DNA of 19,392 nucleotides, taken from the NCBI RefSeq assembly GCF_938030785.1, contig NZ_CALHIK010000115.1:1-19392 (forward strand). The letters run 5' to 3'. Source of the DNA: an uncultured Campylobacter sp. GTDB taxonomy: Bacteria > Campylobacterota > Campylobacteria > Campylobacterales > Campylobacteraceae. The position numbers and the translations under genes were made by a program. This document shows, one piece after another, positions 1-7,529 of the stretch (positions are counted from its first letter, which is position 1; each line of letters begins with the position of its first letter). Under the pieces are notes generated by a model, which saw only the letters and a list, made by a program, of their open reading frames with translations, ran no database searches and was not told where the DNA came from.

Positions 1-878
1 CATCTTGCGCGTACGCGATCGCATCGGTCGTTATCGGCTTTGAAAAGCTCGGCCATCCGCAGCCTGCGTCAAATTTATCGGTGGATGAAAACAGCGGCTT
101 TTTCGACACGATGTCGATGTAAATGCCCTTTTTATAATTCTTGTCGTATTCGCTCGAAAACGGCCGCTCGGTCGCCTTTTCCTGCGTAACTTGATACTGA
201 AGCTCGGTTAAATTTTTCTTCAGCTCCTCCTTGCTTTGCACTTTAAATTTCTCATCGTCCTCAAGCGGCTTTTTAGCGAGGCGCAGATCGATGTGGCAGT
301 ATCCGCCGGGATTTTTGCCGAGGTAGTCCTGATGATACTCCTCGGCGCGGACGAAATTCCTTAGCGGCGCCACTTCTACGGCGATCTTTTCTTTAAATTT
401 CGCCTGCTGCGCGGCTATGAAAAAGCGCGCTAGCTCGCCGCTCGCCTCGTCGGTGTAGTAGATGCCCGTGCGGTATTGGCGACCGCGATCGTTACCCTGT
501 TTATCGATCGAGAACGGATCGATGATGCGGAAATAATGCGCCAAAATTTCAGGCTCGCTGATGACGTTGGCGTCGTATTTTAAGTGTAGCGTCTCGGCAT
601 GATCGCTGCTATGTAAGCCCTCGTAGCTTGCTTTATCGCTCTTGCCGTTGGCGTAGCCCACCTGCGTCGCGACTATGCCGTCGAGCTGCTTAAAATACGC
701 CTCCATGCCCCAGAAGCAGCCGCCTGCTAGATAAATTTCTTTCACGTTTGCGTTCATGCCGCCCCCTTTAACTTTAAAATTTGCGTCCGCCGCGCTGCCG
801 CCGTCTGCGGCATTTAGCACGACTAAATAACCTGCCGCCAAAGCAAAGAGGCAGATTAGGGCTTTGAAAATTTTCATT
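1..878 (-). CDS. msrAB: Peptide methionine sulfoxide reductase MsrA/MsrB fusion, C-terminus cut by window edge
   Basis: The protein repairs oxidised methionine: the MsrA domain reduces the S-sulfoxide and the MsrB domain the R-sulfoxide. About 292 codons are visible. An uncharged hydrophobic stretch at residues 7-24 after MKIFK looks like a signal peptide or membrane anchor, suggesting work in the periplasm. The MsrA active site GGCFWGME is at 52-59 with catalytic Cys54. Further MsrA motifs follow (HAETLHLKYD, DPFSIDKQGNDRG, RAEEYHQDYLGKNPGGYC). The MsrB domain begins near ERPFSSEYD and its DAGCGWPSFSKPI motif is the last thing seen. The catalytic MsrB cysteine lies beyond the edge. The start was chosen because GAAAGGATC sits 3 nt before the ATG and the signal-like segment follows. 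An in-frame Met at residue 41 would give a cytoplasmic form but has a weaker ribosome site. Family assignment is sure; export is inferred. Confidence 0.95.
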
Positions 879-906
879 TTGATCCTTTCGTTTTGAATTT
901 TGCGCA

Positions 907-912
907 ATTTTA
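907..912 (-). promoter_or_regulatory. Candidate -10 box for msrAB
   Basis: On the minus strand TTGTAAAATTG reads as a Campylobacter-type extended -10 (G-TAAAAT), about 28 nt before the msrAB start codon and followed by the GAAAGGATC ribosome site. No clear -35 is seen, as expected in this group. TAAAAT also occurs in the spacer palindromes, so chance is possible. Confidence 0.4.
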
Positions 913-1318
913 CAATCTCTAAATGAAGCGAGAGTGAAATTTTGCCGAGCTTGATATTTGCCACAAACGGCGAAATTTAAAGACGCTTGAGCGCGGCTCG
1001 GTAAAATTTGCCTCAAAATTTTGAGGCTACGGCAAAATTTACGTTAAGTTGCGCGCTGTAATAAAACCGCGCTAAGGCTGCGTCGAAATCGCGCGTCGTA
1101 ATAAAACATTCGCCCAAGCCGCGTACGCCGCGCTATTCTACGTAAATTTTAAAATTTATGGCGCAACGAAGCCCGTGAACTTGCGTAAATTTTAAAATTC
1201 CTAGCAAAATGCAACCGAGTAGCCCTCGTAAATTTAAACCGATAAATTTATATCAAACTACGCAGACATAGCGGCAAACCTAGCATTCTGCCGATTAAAT
1301 TTAAAATTTACGCGTCGC

Positions 1319-1343
1319 GGTCGCAAGATAAAATTTCGCGACC
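1319..1343. repeat. Hairpin with 6-bp arms in the msrAB-purH spacer
   Basis: GGTCGC at 1319-1324 pairs exactly with GCGACC at 1338-1343 around a 13-nt AT-rich loop. No T-run follows on either strand, so it does not look like a terminator. Its role is unknown. Confidence 0.4.
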
Positions 1344-1382
1344 ATTTAGGGGGCGGCGAGTGATTAAATTTAAACTGCGCCG

Positions 1383-1400
1383 TACCGCTACGAAGCGGTA
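1383..1400. repeat. Compact perfect hairpin (7-bp arms, ACGA loop)
   Basis: TACCGCT at 1383-1389 pairs exactly with AGCGGTA at 1394-1400, leaving a 4-nt loop. It includes one of the four GCTACGA words of this spacer. No T-run follows on either strand. It may be one unit of a degenerate small repeat family. Confidence 0.5.
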
Positions 1401-1698
1401 TGCTGCGCAGCTAAATCGGCGCCGCATAGCCGTATGGCAAAACGCAAGTAGTCCGATTCGCATCACGCTCGCCGCGTATCGGAGCGCAGTCAAATTTACA
1501 TCGCGCACGGCTGCATAACGGAGGTAGCCGGATCCGCTACGAGCTGGCGCGTAACAAAGCACCGTGCATTAGACCCACGCCGCGCGCAATGAAGCTAGCG
1601 CTACGAGATCCGCTCCGGCGCGGTTTTTAAGATTTGCAACGACATAAAAAGCTACGAAGCGAGCGCAATAAATCCGCTCCGACGCAGGCAAGCGAAAT

Positions 1699-3237
1699 TT
1701 AGTGCAAAAAGTGGCGCACTCCCGTAAAATACATCGCCATGCCAAACTCGTCGGCGCTTGCGATCACCTCATCGTCGCGGATGCTGCCGCCTGGCTGCAC
1801 GACCGCCGCGACGCCCGCAGCATGGGCGATCTCGATGCTGTCTTTAAACGGGAAAAACGCCTCGCTGGCAAGCGCGCAGCCGCGCAGATCGACGCCCACG
1901 TCGCGAGCCTTTGCCACTGCCGCACGCGCGGCGTCCACGCGGCTCGTCATACCCATGCCGATCGCGACCATCGCCCGATTTTTGACGTAAACTACGCAGT
2001 TGCTCTTCGTAAGCGCGGCGATCTGCCACGCGATTTTTAGATCATCGAGTTCAATCTCACTCGCCGCGCGCTTGGTGACGCAGCGGGCGTTTGCAACCTC
2101 GCCCGCACCCACGTAGTCGCGCTGCTGATACACAAAGCCGCCGTCAATAAATTTAAAATCATACTTGTCGTTTTCGCGAATTAAAAACTCCCCGCCCTGC
2201 TCGAAAATTTTAATACGCTTTTTCTTTTCAAATACCGCAAGCGCTGCGGGCGTGACGCGAGCGGCGAGGATAACTTCGACAAAAATTTCATTGATTTTAT
2301 GCGCCAACTCCTCGTCCAAAACGCCGTTTATCGCCACGACGCCGCCGTATGCCGAGACTGGATCGCATTTTAGCGCCTCTACGTAGCTTTCAAGCAGGCT
2401 CCCCTTTACGGCAAAGCCGCATGGATTGGCGTGCTTGCAGATCGCCACCGCAGGCGCCTCCCCGAAGCTGCTAGCCAGCATCAGCGCGCCGTGCATATCG
2501 GTCATATTGTTAAAGCTCGCCTCACCCTTTAGACTCTTAAAATGGTTGCCAAAAAACTCCTCGAACTCGTACAGCGCGCCCTTTTGGTGCGGATTTTCGC
2601 CGTATCGAGTGTCGAATACCTTGCTGCCCGTGATAAATTTTTTCGCGCCGAAGCCGCCGTTAAAGCGCTCGTTCATATAGTTTGCAATCATCGCGTCGTA
2701 GGCTGCGGTGTGCTCATAAGCTTTAATCATTAAATTTTGTCTAAATTTCAGCTTCTCGCTCTCGTCCGCGCCGCTTAAATTTTGCAAAACCTCGCCGTAA
2801 TCAAGCGGGCTCGTGACGACATAGACGCTGGCAAAATTCTTAGCCGCACTTCGCACCATCGCAGGGCCGCCGATGTCGATATTTTCGATAATCTCGGAAA
2901 AATCGTCGGTGCGAGCTACGGTCGCTTTAAAAGGATATAAATTTACGCAGACTAGATCGATGCCGCCGATGTCGTGCTGCGCGGCTTGGCTTGCGTGATT
3001 TGCGTCGTTTCGCTTATATAAAATTCCGCCGTGGATCTTTGGATGCAGGGTCTTAACCCGCCCCTCAAACATCTCGGGCGAGCCCGAGTACTCGCTAACC
3101 TCGAGCACCGCGACGCCGTTTTCGCGCAGAAGCTTAAACGTGCCGCCCGTGCTTAAAATTTCAAATCCGAGCTTCTGTAGCCCGCGAGCAAACTCTACGA
3201 CGCCCTCTTTATCGCTGACGCTGATTAACGCTCTCAT
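1699..3237 (-). CDS. purH: Bifunctional AICAR formyltransferase / IMP cyclohydrolase (PurH)
   Basis: This cytoplasmic enzyme carries out the last two steps of purine synthesis: formylation of AICAR with 10-formyl-THF, then ring closure to IMP. The 512 residues match the usual family length. The N-terminal MGS-like cyclohydrolase domain starts RALISVSDK and includes STGGT (29-33) and GRVKTLHPKIHGG (59-71). The transformylase domain shows RYGENPHQKGALY (211-223) and the catalytic KHANPCG (Lys268, His269), and ends with the conserved QPGGSIRDDEVI and FTGVRHF. The start is well supported by AAAAGGAGAAAAG directly before the ATG. The gene begins 16 nt after the stop of a small lipoprotein gene and may share its transcript. 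The gap downstream is long, so it is probably the last gene of its unit. Nothing is missing or odd. Confidence 0.98.
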   Translation of the reverse strand: MRALISVSDKEGVVEFARGLQKLGFEILSTGGTFKLLRENGVAVLEVSEYSGSPEMFEGRVKTLHPKIHGGILYKRNDANHASQAAQHDIGGIDLVCVNLYPFKATVARTDDFSEIIENIDIGGPAMVRSAAKNFASVYVVTSPLDYGEVLQNLSGADESEKLKFRQNLMIKAYEHTAAYDAMIANYMNERFNGGFGAKKFITGSKVFDTRYGENPHQKGALYEFEEFFGNHFKSLKGEASFNNMTDMHGALMLASSFGEAPAVAICKHANPCGFAVKGSLLESYVEALKCDPVSAYGGVVAINGVLDEELAHKINEIFVEVILAARVTPAALAVFEKKKRIKIFEQGGEFLIRENDKYDFKFIDGGFVYQQRDYVGAGEVANARCVTKRAASEIELDDLKIAWQIAALTKSNCVVYVKNRAMVAIGMGMTSRVDAARAAVAKARDVGVDLRGCALASEAFFPFKDSIEIAHAAGVAAVVQPGGSIRDDEVIASADEFGMAMYFTGVRHFLH

Positions 3238-3253
3238 CTTTTCTCCTTTTGAT

Positions 3254-3844
3254 TTATTCGCATAGTTTTTTAAAAATCAGCTCGCGCATATCGTTTGCGT
3301 TAAGCTGAAAATACAAAATCGCCTCGTGGCGAGCCTTTTGATACTCGTGCCTCGTCTTTTCATCCGCCGCGCCGAGCTTTGCGCCTTTAAATTGCGCCAT
3401 GCGCGCCGAACTCAGCTCTTTTAGCCTCTCATTATCGCGAGAAATGCCGCCGCTATAATTAAACCACTCTTTGCTTTGAAAAATATTAAATAAAATTTGA
3501 AAATCTACGAAATTTCCCCTATTGTACTCGGCGCAGACCCCGTTTTTATCGCTTACGGCGTAGATCGCGCCATATCTGCGCTCGAAAAAATATAGTTTTA
3601 TGAGCTTTGGGTTTTCGTCTAAATTTGCGCCGCTACCGCCTAAAATCGCAAGCTTCGCATCGCCTCGCGTTTCGTAAGGGCCTAAAATCGCGCCGTTTTC
3701 GTAGAGATTGCCGCCGTAAAAAGCGTATTTCGTATCTCCAAGCTCGTTTGAAAGAACGTAGGTTTTATCGGTTGTGGGCGAGTTTTTGCCCGCGCAGCCG
3801 AGCAGCGACAGAGCCAAAAACAGAGACGAGATAAAAAATTTCAT
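3254..3844 (-). CDS. Small lipoprotein, paralogue of the next upstream lipoprotein; function unknown
   Basis: I do not recognise a named family. The 196-residue protein begins MKFFISSLFLALSLLGCAG, a lipoprotein signal peptide with lipobox LLGC (lipidated Cys17), so it should be membrane-anchored and face the periplasm. The start at 3844 was preferred to a TTG 48 nt upstream because AAAGGAT precedes this ATG and the signal peptide begins cleanly there. It resembles the lipoprotein at 4177-4782: YENG lies at residues 48-51 in both, followed by LG-YE; NGVCAEYNRGNFVDF here matches GGICEAYRSGYLVDI there; both end with a Cys one residue from the C-terminus (Cys195 here). The paired Cys104/Cys195 may form a disulfide. 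It lies 16 nt before purH, but a role in purine synthesis is unlikely. Confidence 0.85.
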   Translation of the reverse strand: MKFFISSLFLALSLLGCAGKNSPTTDKTYVLSNELGDTKYAFYGGNLYENGAILGPYETRGDAKLAILGGSGANLDENPKLIKLYFFERRYGAIYAVSDKNGVCAEYNRGNFVDFQILFNIFQSKEWFNYSGGISRDNERLKELSSARMAQFKGAKLGAADEKTRHEYQKARHEAILYFQLNANDMRELIFKKLCE

Positions 3845-4176
3845 CACGAAAAATCCTTTAAATTTTAAAATTTTGCCTAATTTATGAAGCAAAAATCGGC
3901 AAAGCGAAATTTTCTAAATTTACCGCATTTACCGCGCGCAAATTTTAAATTTACTTTTCAAATGCCGCCGCTTTGCTCGCGCGGACGTAAATTTTAAAAT
4001 TCTGCGCCGCTTGCAAAGGCCAAATTTAAAAGCTGCGCGCAAAACGTAAATTTAAACTGCAGCGTAAGCTTAGCCGAAAAGATCGGCGCAAACCGGCTAA
4101 ATTTAAAATTTCACGCCGCAGCTTTTATCGCCAAGCCAGGTTGGCGCCTCCTCTTGCCGCTTTTAAAATTTTAAAT
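3845..4176. other. 332-bp gene-free spacer between the two lipoprotein genes
   Basis: No gene is seen. AT palindromes of the AAATTTTAAAATTT type recur (near 3859, 3941, 3986, 4099 and 4161) between GC-rich blocks. A hairpin with arms CGCCAA (4129-4134) and TTGGCG (4141-4146) lies shortly after the stop of the second lipoprotein gene in the direction of transcription, but no T-run follows it on the minus strand. The promoter of the downstream lipoprotein-purH unit must lie here if it has one; no -10 box stands out above the AT background. Confidence 0.55.
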
Positions 4177-4782
4177 TTACCTGCACATCCTGTTTTCCAG
4201 CTCATCCATAAGCGCGGCTACGTCATCGCCCACGAGCTCCATTAGCGCCGTTTGTCGCTGCTGATCGCTCATATTTTTTGCAAGCGCAGGGCTTAGATAT
4301 TCATATTTTTCATCGCTGCTTAGCGCGCGCGAGTTCGAAATATAGGCCTTGGCGCTATAGGATTTAACGAACGCCTCGCCGTCATAAACGCTTCGATAAA
4401 TCGTAATATCCACCAAATAGCCCGATCTGTAAGCCTCGCAAATGCCGCCCTGGTGGTAAAACTTCACCACCTTCACGCCGCTTCTTGGGTCGAAAAGATA
4501 TTTGTTGTAGCTCTTTAAATTTTTGCTTTTAACCGCGCTATCGTCGGTGTAGGCGTAGGAGCCACCCTGCCCGTCGGTCGCGACGCCGAACTCCGCCTCG
4601 CCTATCTTTTCATATTTGCCCAGCAGCTTGCCGTTTTCATACACCTCGCCCGCGCGCACCTCATAGACCTTCCTTTGGTTGCCGTCGAAAATTTTCAAAG
4701 CGTCGCCGCTCCCGGCCTTTGAAGGCGTAGCGAAGCAGCCCGCAAGCAAAAACCCAGAAAAGATTAAAATCAAATTTTTCAT
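4177..4782 (-). CDS. Small lipoprotein, paralogue of the one at 3254-3844; function unknown
   Basis: No named family is recognised. The 201-residue product begins MKNLILIFSGFLLAGCFA, a lipoprotein signal peptide with lipobox LAGC (lipidated Cys16). Start choice is firm: AAAAGGAGAAAA directly precedes the ATG. After a polar segment it carries VYENGKLLGKYE (48-59), GGICEAYRSGYLVDI (112-126) and a C-terminal helix-like region ending RMCR with Cys200. These features line up with the neighbouring lipoprotein, including YENG at exactly the same residues and the Cys pair (Cys115/Cys200 here). The two genes are separated by 332 bp, so this looks like an old duplication and not a recent tandem copy. 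Middle segments differ strongly. It should sit in the periplasm, anchored to the inner or outer membrane. Confidence 0.88.
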   Translation of the reverse strand: MKNLILIFSGFLLAGCFATPSKAGSGDALKIFDGNQRKVYEVRAGEVYENGKLLGKYEKIGEAEFGVATDGQGGSYAYTDDSAVKSKNLKSYNKYLFDPRSGVKVVKFYHQGGICEAYRSGYLVDITIYRSVYDGEAFVKSYSAKAYISNSRALSSDEKYEYLSPALAKNMSDQQRQTALMELVGDDVAALMDELENRMCR

Positions 4783-5110
4783 TTTTCTCCTTTTAAAATT
4801 TTAAGGCGCGCAGCAACTCGCGCACACCGCAAAATCGGTAAAATTTAAAGCGCATCAAGCGCGCGCTAAATTTAATCGCACAAGCGCGATAAATTCCGCA
4901 TTGCGCGCCATGAATTTAAAGGCGCCTAGCTAAATTTAAAGCTGCAGGCACGCCGCTGGATCGATCAAATTTCAAATTTCAAACCGCGCCGTTTGACAAA
5001 CAAGCGCGCTGCGTTCGCACAAAACCGCTCGCGCCGACTGTTTAAATTTTGCGCGCCGATTTAAATTTTACAAGCCGCAAATTTAAAGCGACGCGAAATC
5101 CAAAACCGCA
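4783..5110. other. 328-bp gene-free spacer upstream of a lipoprotein gene
   Basis: No gene is supported: the short open frame overlapping 5061-5252 lies largely in the shadow of the protease gene. The spacer has alternating GC-rich blocks and AT words (TTTAAATTTT near 5041 and 5060, a short tandem AAATTTC near 4968-4980). The lipoprotein gene on the left has a strong ribosome site at its edge, but I cannot pick a convincing -10 box. No terminator-like hairpin for the protease gene was recognised. Confidence 0.5.
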
Positions 5111-6142
5111 CTAAATATAATAGATGCTGTTTTTGATATTTTTGCCGTCGATCTCGTTTTTGCGCCACGAGCTCTCGTCGTTTAGCACGATCCAGCGCTT
5201 CTCCTCCTCGCGGTAAAACCAGTCCTTGTCGATCTGATAGTAGATCTGGCATCCCAAAATTTCGATGATATTGGCGATGTTGTTGTCGTGGTAGTTGTTC
5301 TCGTCGAAGTCGGTGAAGGTGCGCTGCCCCATCTCGGCGTAGAGCTCGTTTAAAATTTGAAGCATCTCGCTTAGGCGCATATCCATCTTCTCGACCTGAA
5401 GCCCAAGCTCGTTAGCCTCTCTGAATAAGATCGGATAGTCGTGCGACGGATAGCCGCTGTTTAGCTTGTCGCTGATAAAGGCGATCTTTTGCTCATCTTC
5501 GAAATGATAGCGCAGAATTTCGCGGCAAATTTTAAGCGACAGGCTGCTTGCGCGATCGACGGCGCCAAAAACGAGCGGATGGATATATTTGTAAAGCTCC
5601 TTGTACGGGTTCTCGTCGTTCGGGCGCTCGTTATTTTTCCAAAGCTTCACCACGCGGCTTAGCTCGTCCATCGAGACGTTGGCTTGGTCGTTGGTGTTCG
5701 TAACGGGCGAAAGCTCGTGTCGCAGCGAAGTATCGACCGATGTGAGATAGCCTAGCGGCCCCATTAAAATTTTATTCGCCCCAAGCGCCATCATCGTAGC
5801 CGCCGAAGCGCAGTTTGCCGGCACCAGCGCGATCAGCTCGTCGCAGTGGTTGCGCAGGATCGAGACGATCTTAAGCGATGCGATGCCGCTGCCGCCGTCG
5901 CTTTTGATGTAAAGATAGAGCTTTTCGAAATGCTTGCCCTTGAGGTGGTCGTTGATACTGATCGCGTCGTTACCGCAGACGCTGCCCGCGCCCGAGTTAA
6001 AATAGGTAAGCAGCGGCGCGCCCAGATATTTCTCGATATTCGTGATGATCTCTTGGGTTTGTCGCATCAAAATCGGCGGTTGCTTCGCCGCCTTTTTAGC
6101 GCCCTGCTTCTGCTGCTCCTCGTCTTTGGATAAAAATCCCAT
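5111..6142 (-). CDS. Serine protease of the SDH-proteinase (ClpP/crotonase fold) family
   Basis: The 343-residue protein resembles the SDH_protease / SppA-ClpP superfamily. Residues 78-86 (YIKSDGGSG) match the glycine-rich oxyanion region. Residues 107-121 (VPANCASAATMMALG) match the nucleophile helix with Ser113 as the likely nucleophile. ILMGPLGYLTSVDTSL (125-140) matches the strand that follows in this family, with Asp137. The first 25 residues are charged and low in complexity, with no signal peptide or membrane segment, so it is probably cytoplasmic or peripherally attached. The C-terminal 150 residues are polar, with no domain I know. The start is supported by AAAGGAAAAAC before the ATG. 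A possible -10 (TAAAAT, 6174-6179 on the minus strand) lies about 30 nt upstream. It is flanked by long spacers and so is likely monocistronic. The substrate is unknown. Confidence 0.8.
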   Translation of the reverse strand: MGFLSKDEEQQKQGAKKAAKQPPILMRQTQEIITNIEKYLGAPLLTYFNSGAGSVCGNDAISINDHLKGKHFEKLYLYIKSDGGSGIASLKIVSILRNHCDELIALVPANCASAATMMALGANKILMGPLGYLTSVDTSLRHELSPVTNTNDQANVSMDELSRVVKLWKNNERPNDENPYKELYKYIHPLVFGAVDRASSLSLKICREILRYHFEDEQKIAFISDKLNSGYPSHDYPILFREANELGLQVEKMDMRLSEMLQILNELYAEMGQRTFTDFDENNYHDNNIANIIEILGCQIYYQIDKDWFYREEEKRWIVLNDESSWRKNEIDGKNIKNSIYYI

Positions 6143-6557
6143 GTTTTTCCTTTCGTGTTGGTTTGGTTTTAAAATTTTATTTCATAAATAACAAGCAGCC
6201 TTAACGCTATTACATATTAAAATTTTAACGTCCACGCATACTTGCCGCCTTTATCTTGCACTTAAAATTCTCGTACCGCATGCTAGACTGCCTGCACGAT
6301 GTGCATCAAGGCTGTATTAAGCGCCCTGCAGGTCTCGCAAGCTTGGAATTTTAAAATTTAGATACAAATTTAACTATGCCGCACGCTTTGACATTTCACT
6401 GCCGCGCCGCACCCAATTTCTCGCGACCTGAAATTTTCGCACGCCGCGCATATTGCGATATCGCACCTTAAAATTCCTTCGCCGCACCTTATCGCCGTAT
6501 CGCGATCCATCTTAAAATTTCAAGGCGTTTTGCGCCCTCAAATTTTAAAATTTCGCC
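6143..6557. other. 415-bp gene-free spacer between the J-domain gene and the protease gene
   Basis: No gene is seen. The right end holds a strong hairpin just after the J-domain gene (listed separately). The left end is AT-rich and probably carries the protease promoter: TAAAAT at 6174-6179 and a weaker TATGTAAT further up, both on the minus strand. AT palindromes recur near 6165, 6220, 6347 and 6540. Confidence 0.5.
6514..6546 (-). terminator. Hairpin just after the J-domain gene, possible intrinsic terminator
   Basis: On the minus strand AAAATTTGAGGGCG pairs with CGCCTTGAAATTTT around a CAAAA loop. Thirteen of fourteen positions pair (one G-G mismatch, one G-U). It begins 11 nt after the stop codon of the TerB/J-domain gene. 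The T-rich 3' arm could serve as the U-tract. It would close the purL-djlA unit. Confidence 0.5.
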
Positions 6558-7526
6558 TTACTTCTCGCCGAAGCGCTCCTTTAAAATTTTATACGCCTCG
6601 TTGATCTCCTGAAGCTTCTTCGTGCCCTCCTGGATGATCTCCTCGTCCGCGCCCTTGCCCATCAGTATGTCGGGATGGTATTTTTTCACGAACTCGCGAT
6701 ATTTTTTCTTGATCTCGTTAAACGTAGCGTCCTTGGAGAGCCCCAAAATTTCATACGGATCTCTTTTGCTTTTGGCCGATCCGTAGCCTTGCGAGCTACC
6801 CGAATATCCGCCGCCATATCCGCCAGAATATCCGCCGCCGTATGAACCGCCAGAGCTCTGCGAGCCTCCGTAGCCGTAGCCTGTACCGCCGCCATAACTG
6901 CTGCTGCCGTAGCCGCCGGTGCTTCTGCCGCCGTATTTGTCCCAATACCCGCCGCTTCTTGTGCTATATCCGTCGTATTCGTCGTAAGCCGTATCGCTTT
7001 GCGCGCCGCCATTTTCGTAATATGTGCCGTAAAAGCTGCGCTCAAAGGTCGCAAACATCTGGCTTTGGATATGCTCGGGCAAGCCCAATCCGTCGCAAAT
7101 CTGCGAGATCGTGCGCCGCTCTGCCGCGCTAAAACCGCGATCGACGTAGGCTAAATTTAAAAAGAAATAGATTAGCCCAGTTTTGCGGCTCGGGCTCGGG
7201 CGGTAGGTTTGGTTATATTTCTCGGCGAGCTCGCGCACGTTTGCGAGACTTTCTTTCTCGAGCTTATAAACGAGTTTCAGCGCCTCTCGCTCGCGCTCGC
7301 CGGCGCCCATTTGGCGCACCAAATCGTCCAAAATTTCGCTTATCATCGCAGCTTCGGACTCGCTTACGTGCCCGTCGCTTTTGGCGACCTTGGCTAGAAG
7401 CGCTACTAAAATTTTAGCCTCTCCTAGCTGCATTAGCGCCTTGCCGCGATAGCCGGAGTTACCGAAAACTCCGCCGATCTGGGCAAAGATATAAAGCGCG
7501 ATTAAAAGAAATACAATGCCGAGCAC
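6558..7526 (-). CDS. djlA: Membrane-anchored TerB/J-domain co-chaperone (DjlA-like)
   Basis: This is a likely DnaK co-chaperone at the inner membrane. The layout of the 322 residues is: one transmembrane segment at 2-20; a TerB-like helical domain at about 28-160 with the acidic signature KSDGHVSESE (49-58) and a second VDRGFSAAE (128-136); a Tyr/Gly/Ser-rich linker at about 168-252; and a C-terminal J-domain at 256-318 starting DPYEILGL with HPD at 284-286, the motif that stimulates DnaK. This is the DjlA order, though the linker is unusually long and repetitive. The start is GTG, 3 nt after the purL stop, so translation is probably coupled to purL. The next Met (residue 32) would remove the membrane anchor. 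The DjlA name is by architecture; the true orthologue is not proven. Confidence 0.85.
   Translation of the reverse strand: MLGIVFLLIALYIFAQIGGVFGNSGYRGKALMQLGEAKILVALLAKVAKSDGHVSESEAAMISEILDDLVRQMGAGEREREALKLVYKLEKESLANVRELAEKYNQTYRPSPSRKTGLIYFFLNLAYVDRGFSAAERRTISQICDGLGLPEHIQSQMFATFERSFYGTYYENGGAQSDTAYDEYDGYSTRSGGYWDKYGGRSTGGYGSSSYGGGTGYGYGGSQSSGGSYGGGYSGGYGGGYSGSSQGYGSAKSKRDPYEILGLSKDATFNEIKKKYREFVKKYHPDILMGKGADEEIIQEGTKKLQEINEAYKILKERFGEK
6802..6849 (-). repeat. 24-bp direct repeat encoding a GYSGGYGG-type linker
   Basis: Two head-to-tail 24-bp units start with the same 14 bases (GAATATCCGCCGCC on the plus strand). They encode YGGGYSGG-like octapeptides in the linker of the J-domain protein. 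Shorter imperfect copies of CCGCCGTA/CCGCCATA extend to about 6940. Such repeats can change copy number by slippage. Confidence 0.6.
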
Positions 7527-7529
7527 GCG

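Larger units (their letters stand above)
879..1698. other. 820-bp gene-free spacer between purH and msrAB, rich in AT palindromes and short repeats
   Basis: I see no convincing gene here. The open frames have no family resemblance and an arginine/alanine-rich composition typical of GC-rich non-coding DNA. AT words of the type AAATTTTAAAATTT or AAATTTAAAATTT occur near 1144-1157, 1186-1199 and 1295-1310. They alternate with GC-rich blocks. The word GCTACGA occurs four times (1387, 1536, 1600, 1651), three copies of ATCCGCT lie near 1531-1680, and two hairpins are present (listed separately). The left end holds the msrAB promoter region. A clear purH terminator was not found. It could be a decayed gene or a repeat-driven spacer. 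Confidence 0.6.

Noticed and set aside
1308..1562. 84-residue open frame on the minus strand in the purH-msrAB spacer
   Set aside because: Arg/Ala/Tyr-rich product without any known motif, no ribosome site, and it spans repeat words and hairpins; typical chance frame in GC-rich spacer DNA.
1610..1628. CCGC/GCGG hairpin followed by TTTTT on the plus strand, terminator-like
   Set aside because: The stem is only 4 bp and there is no plus-strand gene to terminate.
3845..3892. Upstream TTG start for the first lipoprotein
   Set aside because: It would bury the lipoprotein signal peptide inside the protein; the ATG at 3844 has AAAGGAT before it.
4129..4146. CGCCAA/TTGGCG hairpin as terminator of the lipoprotein gene
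   Set aside because: The 6-bp stem is followed by A-rich and not T-rich sequence on the transcribed strand; it is mentioned only within the spacer.
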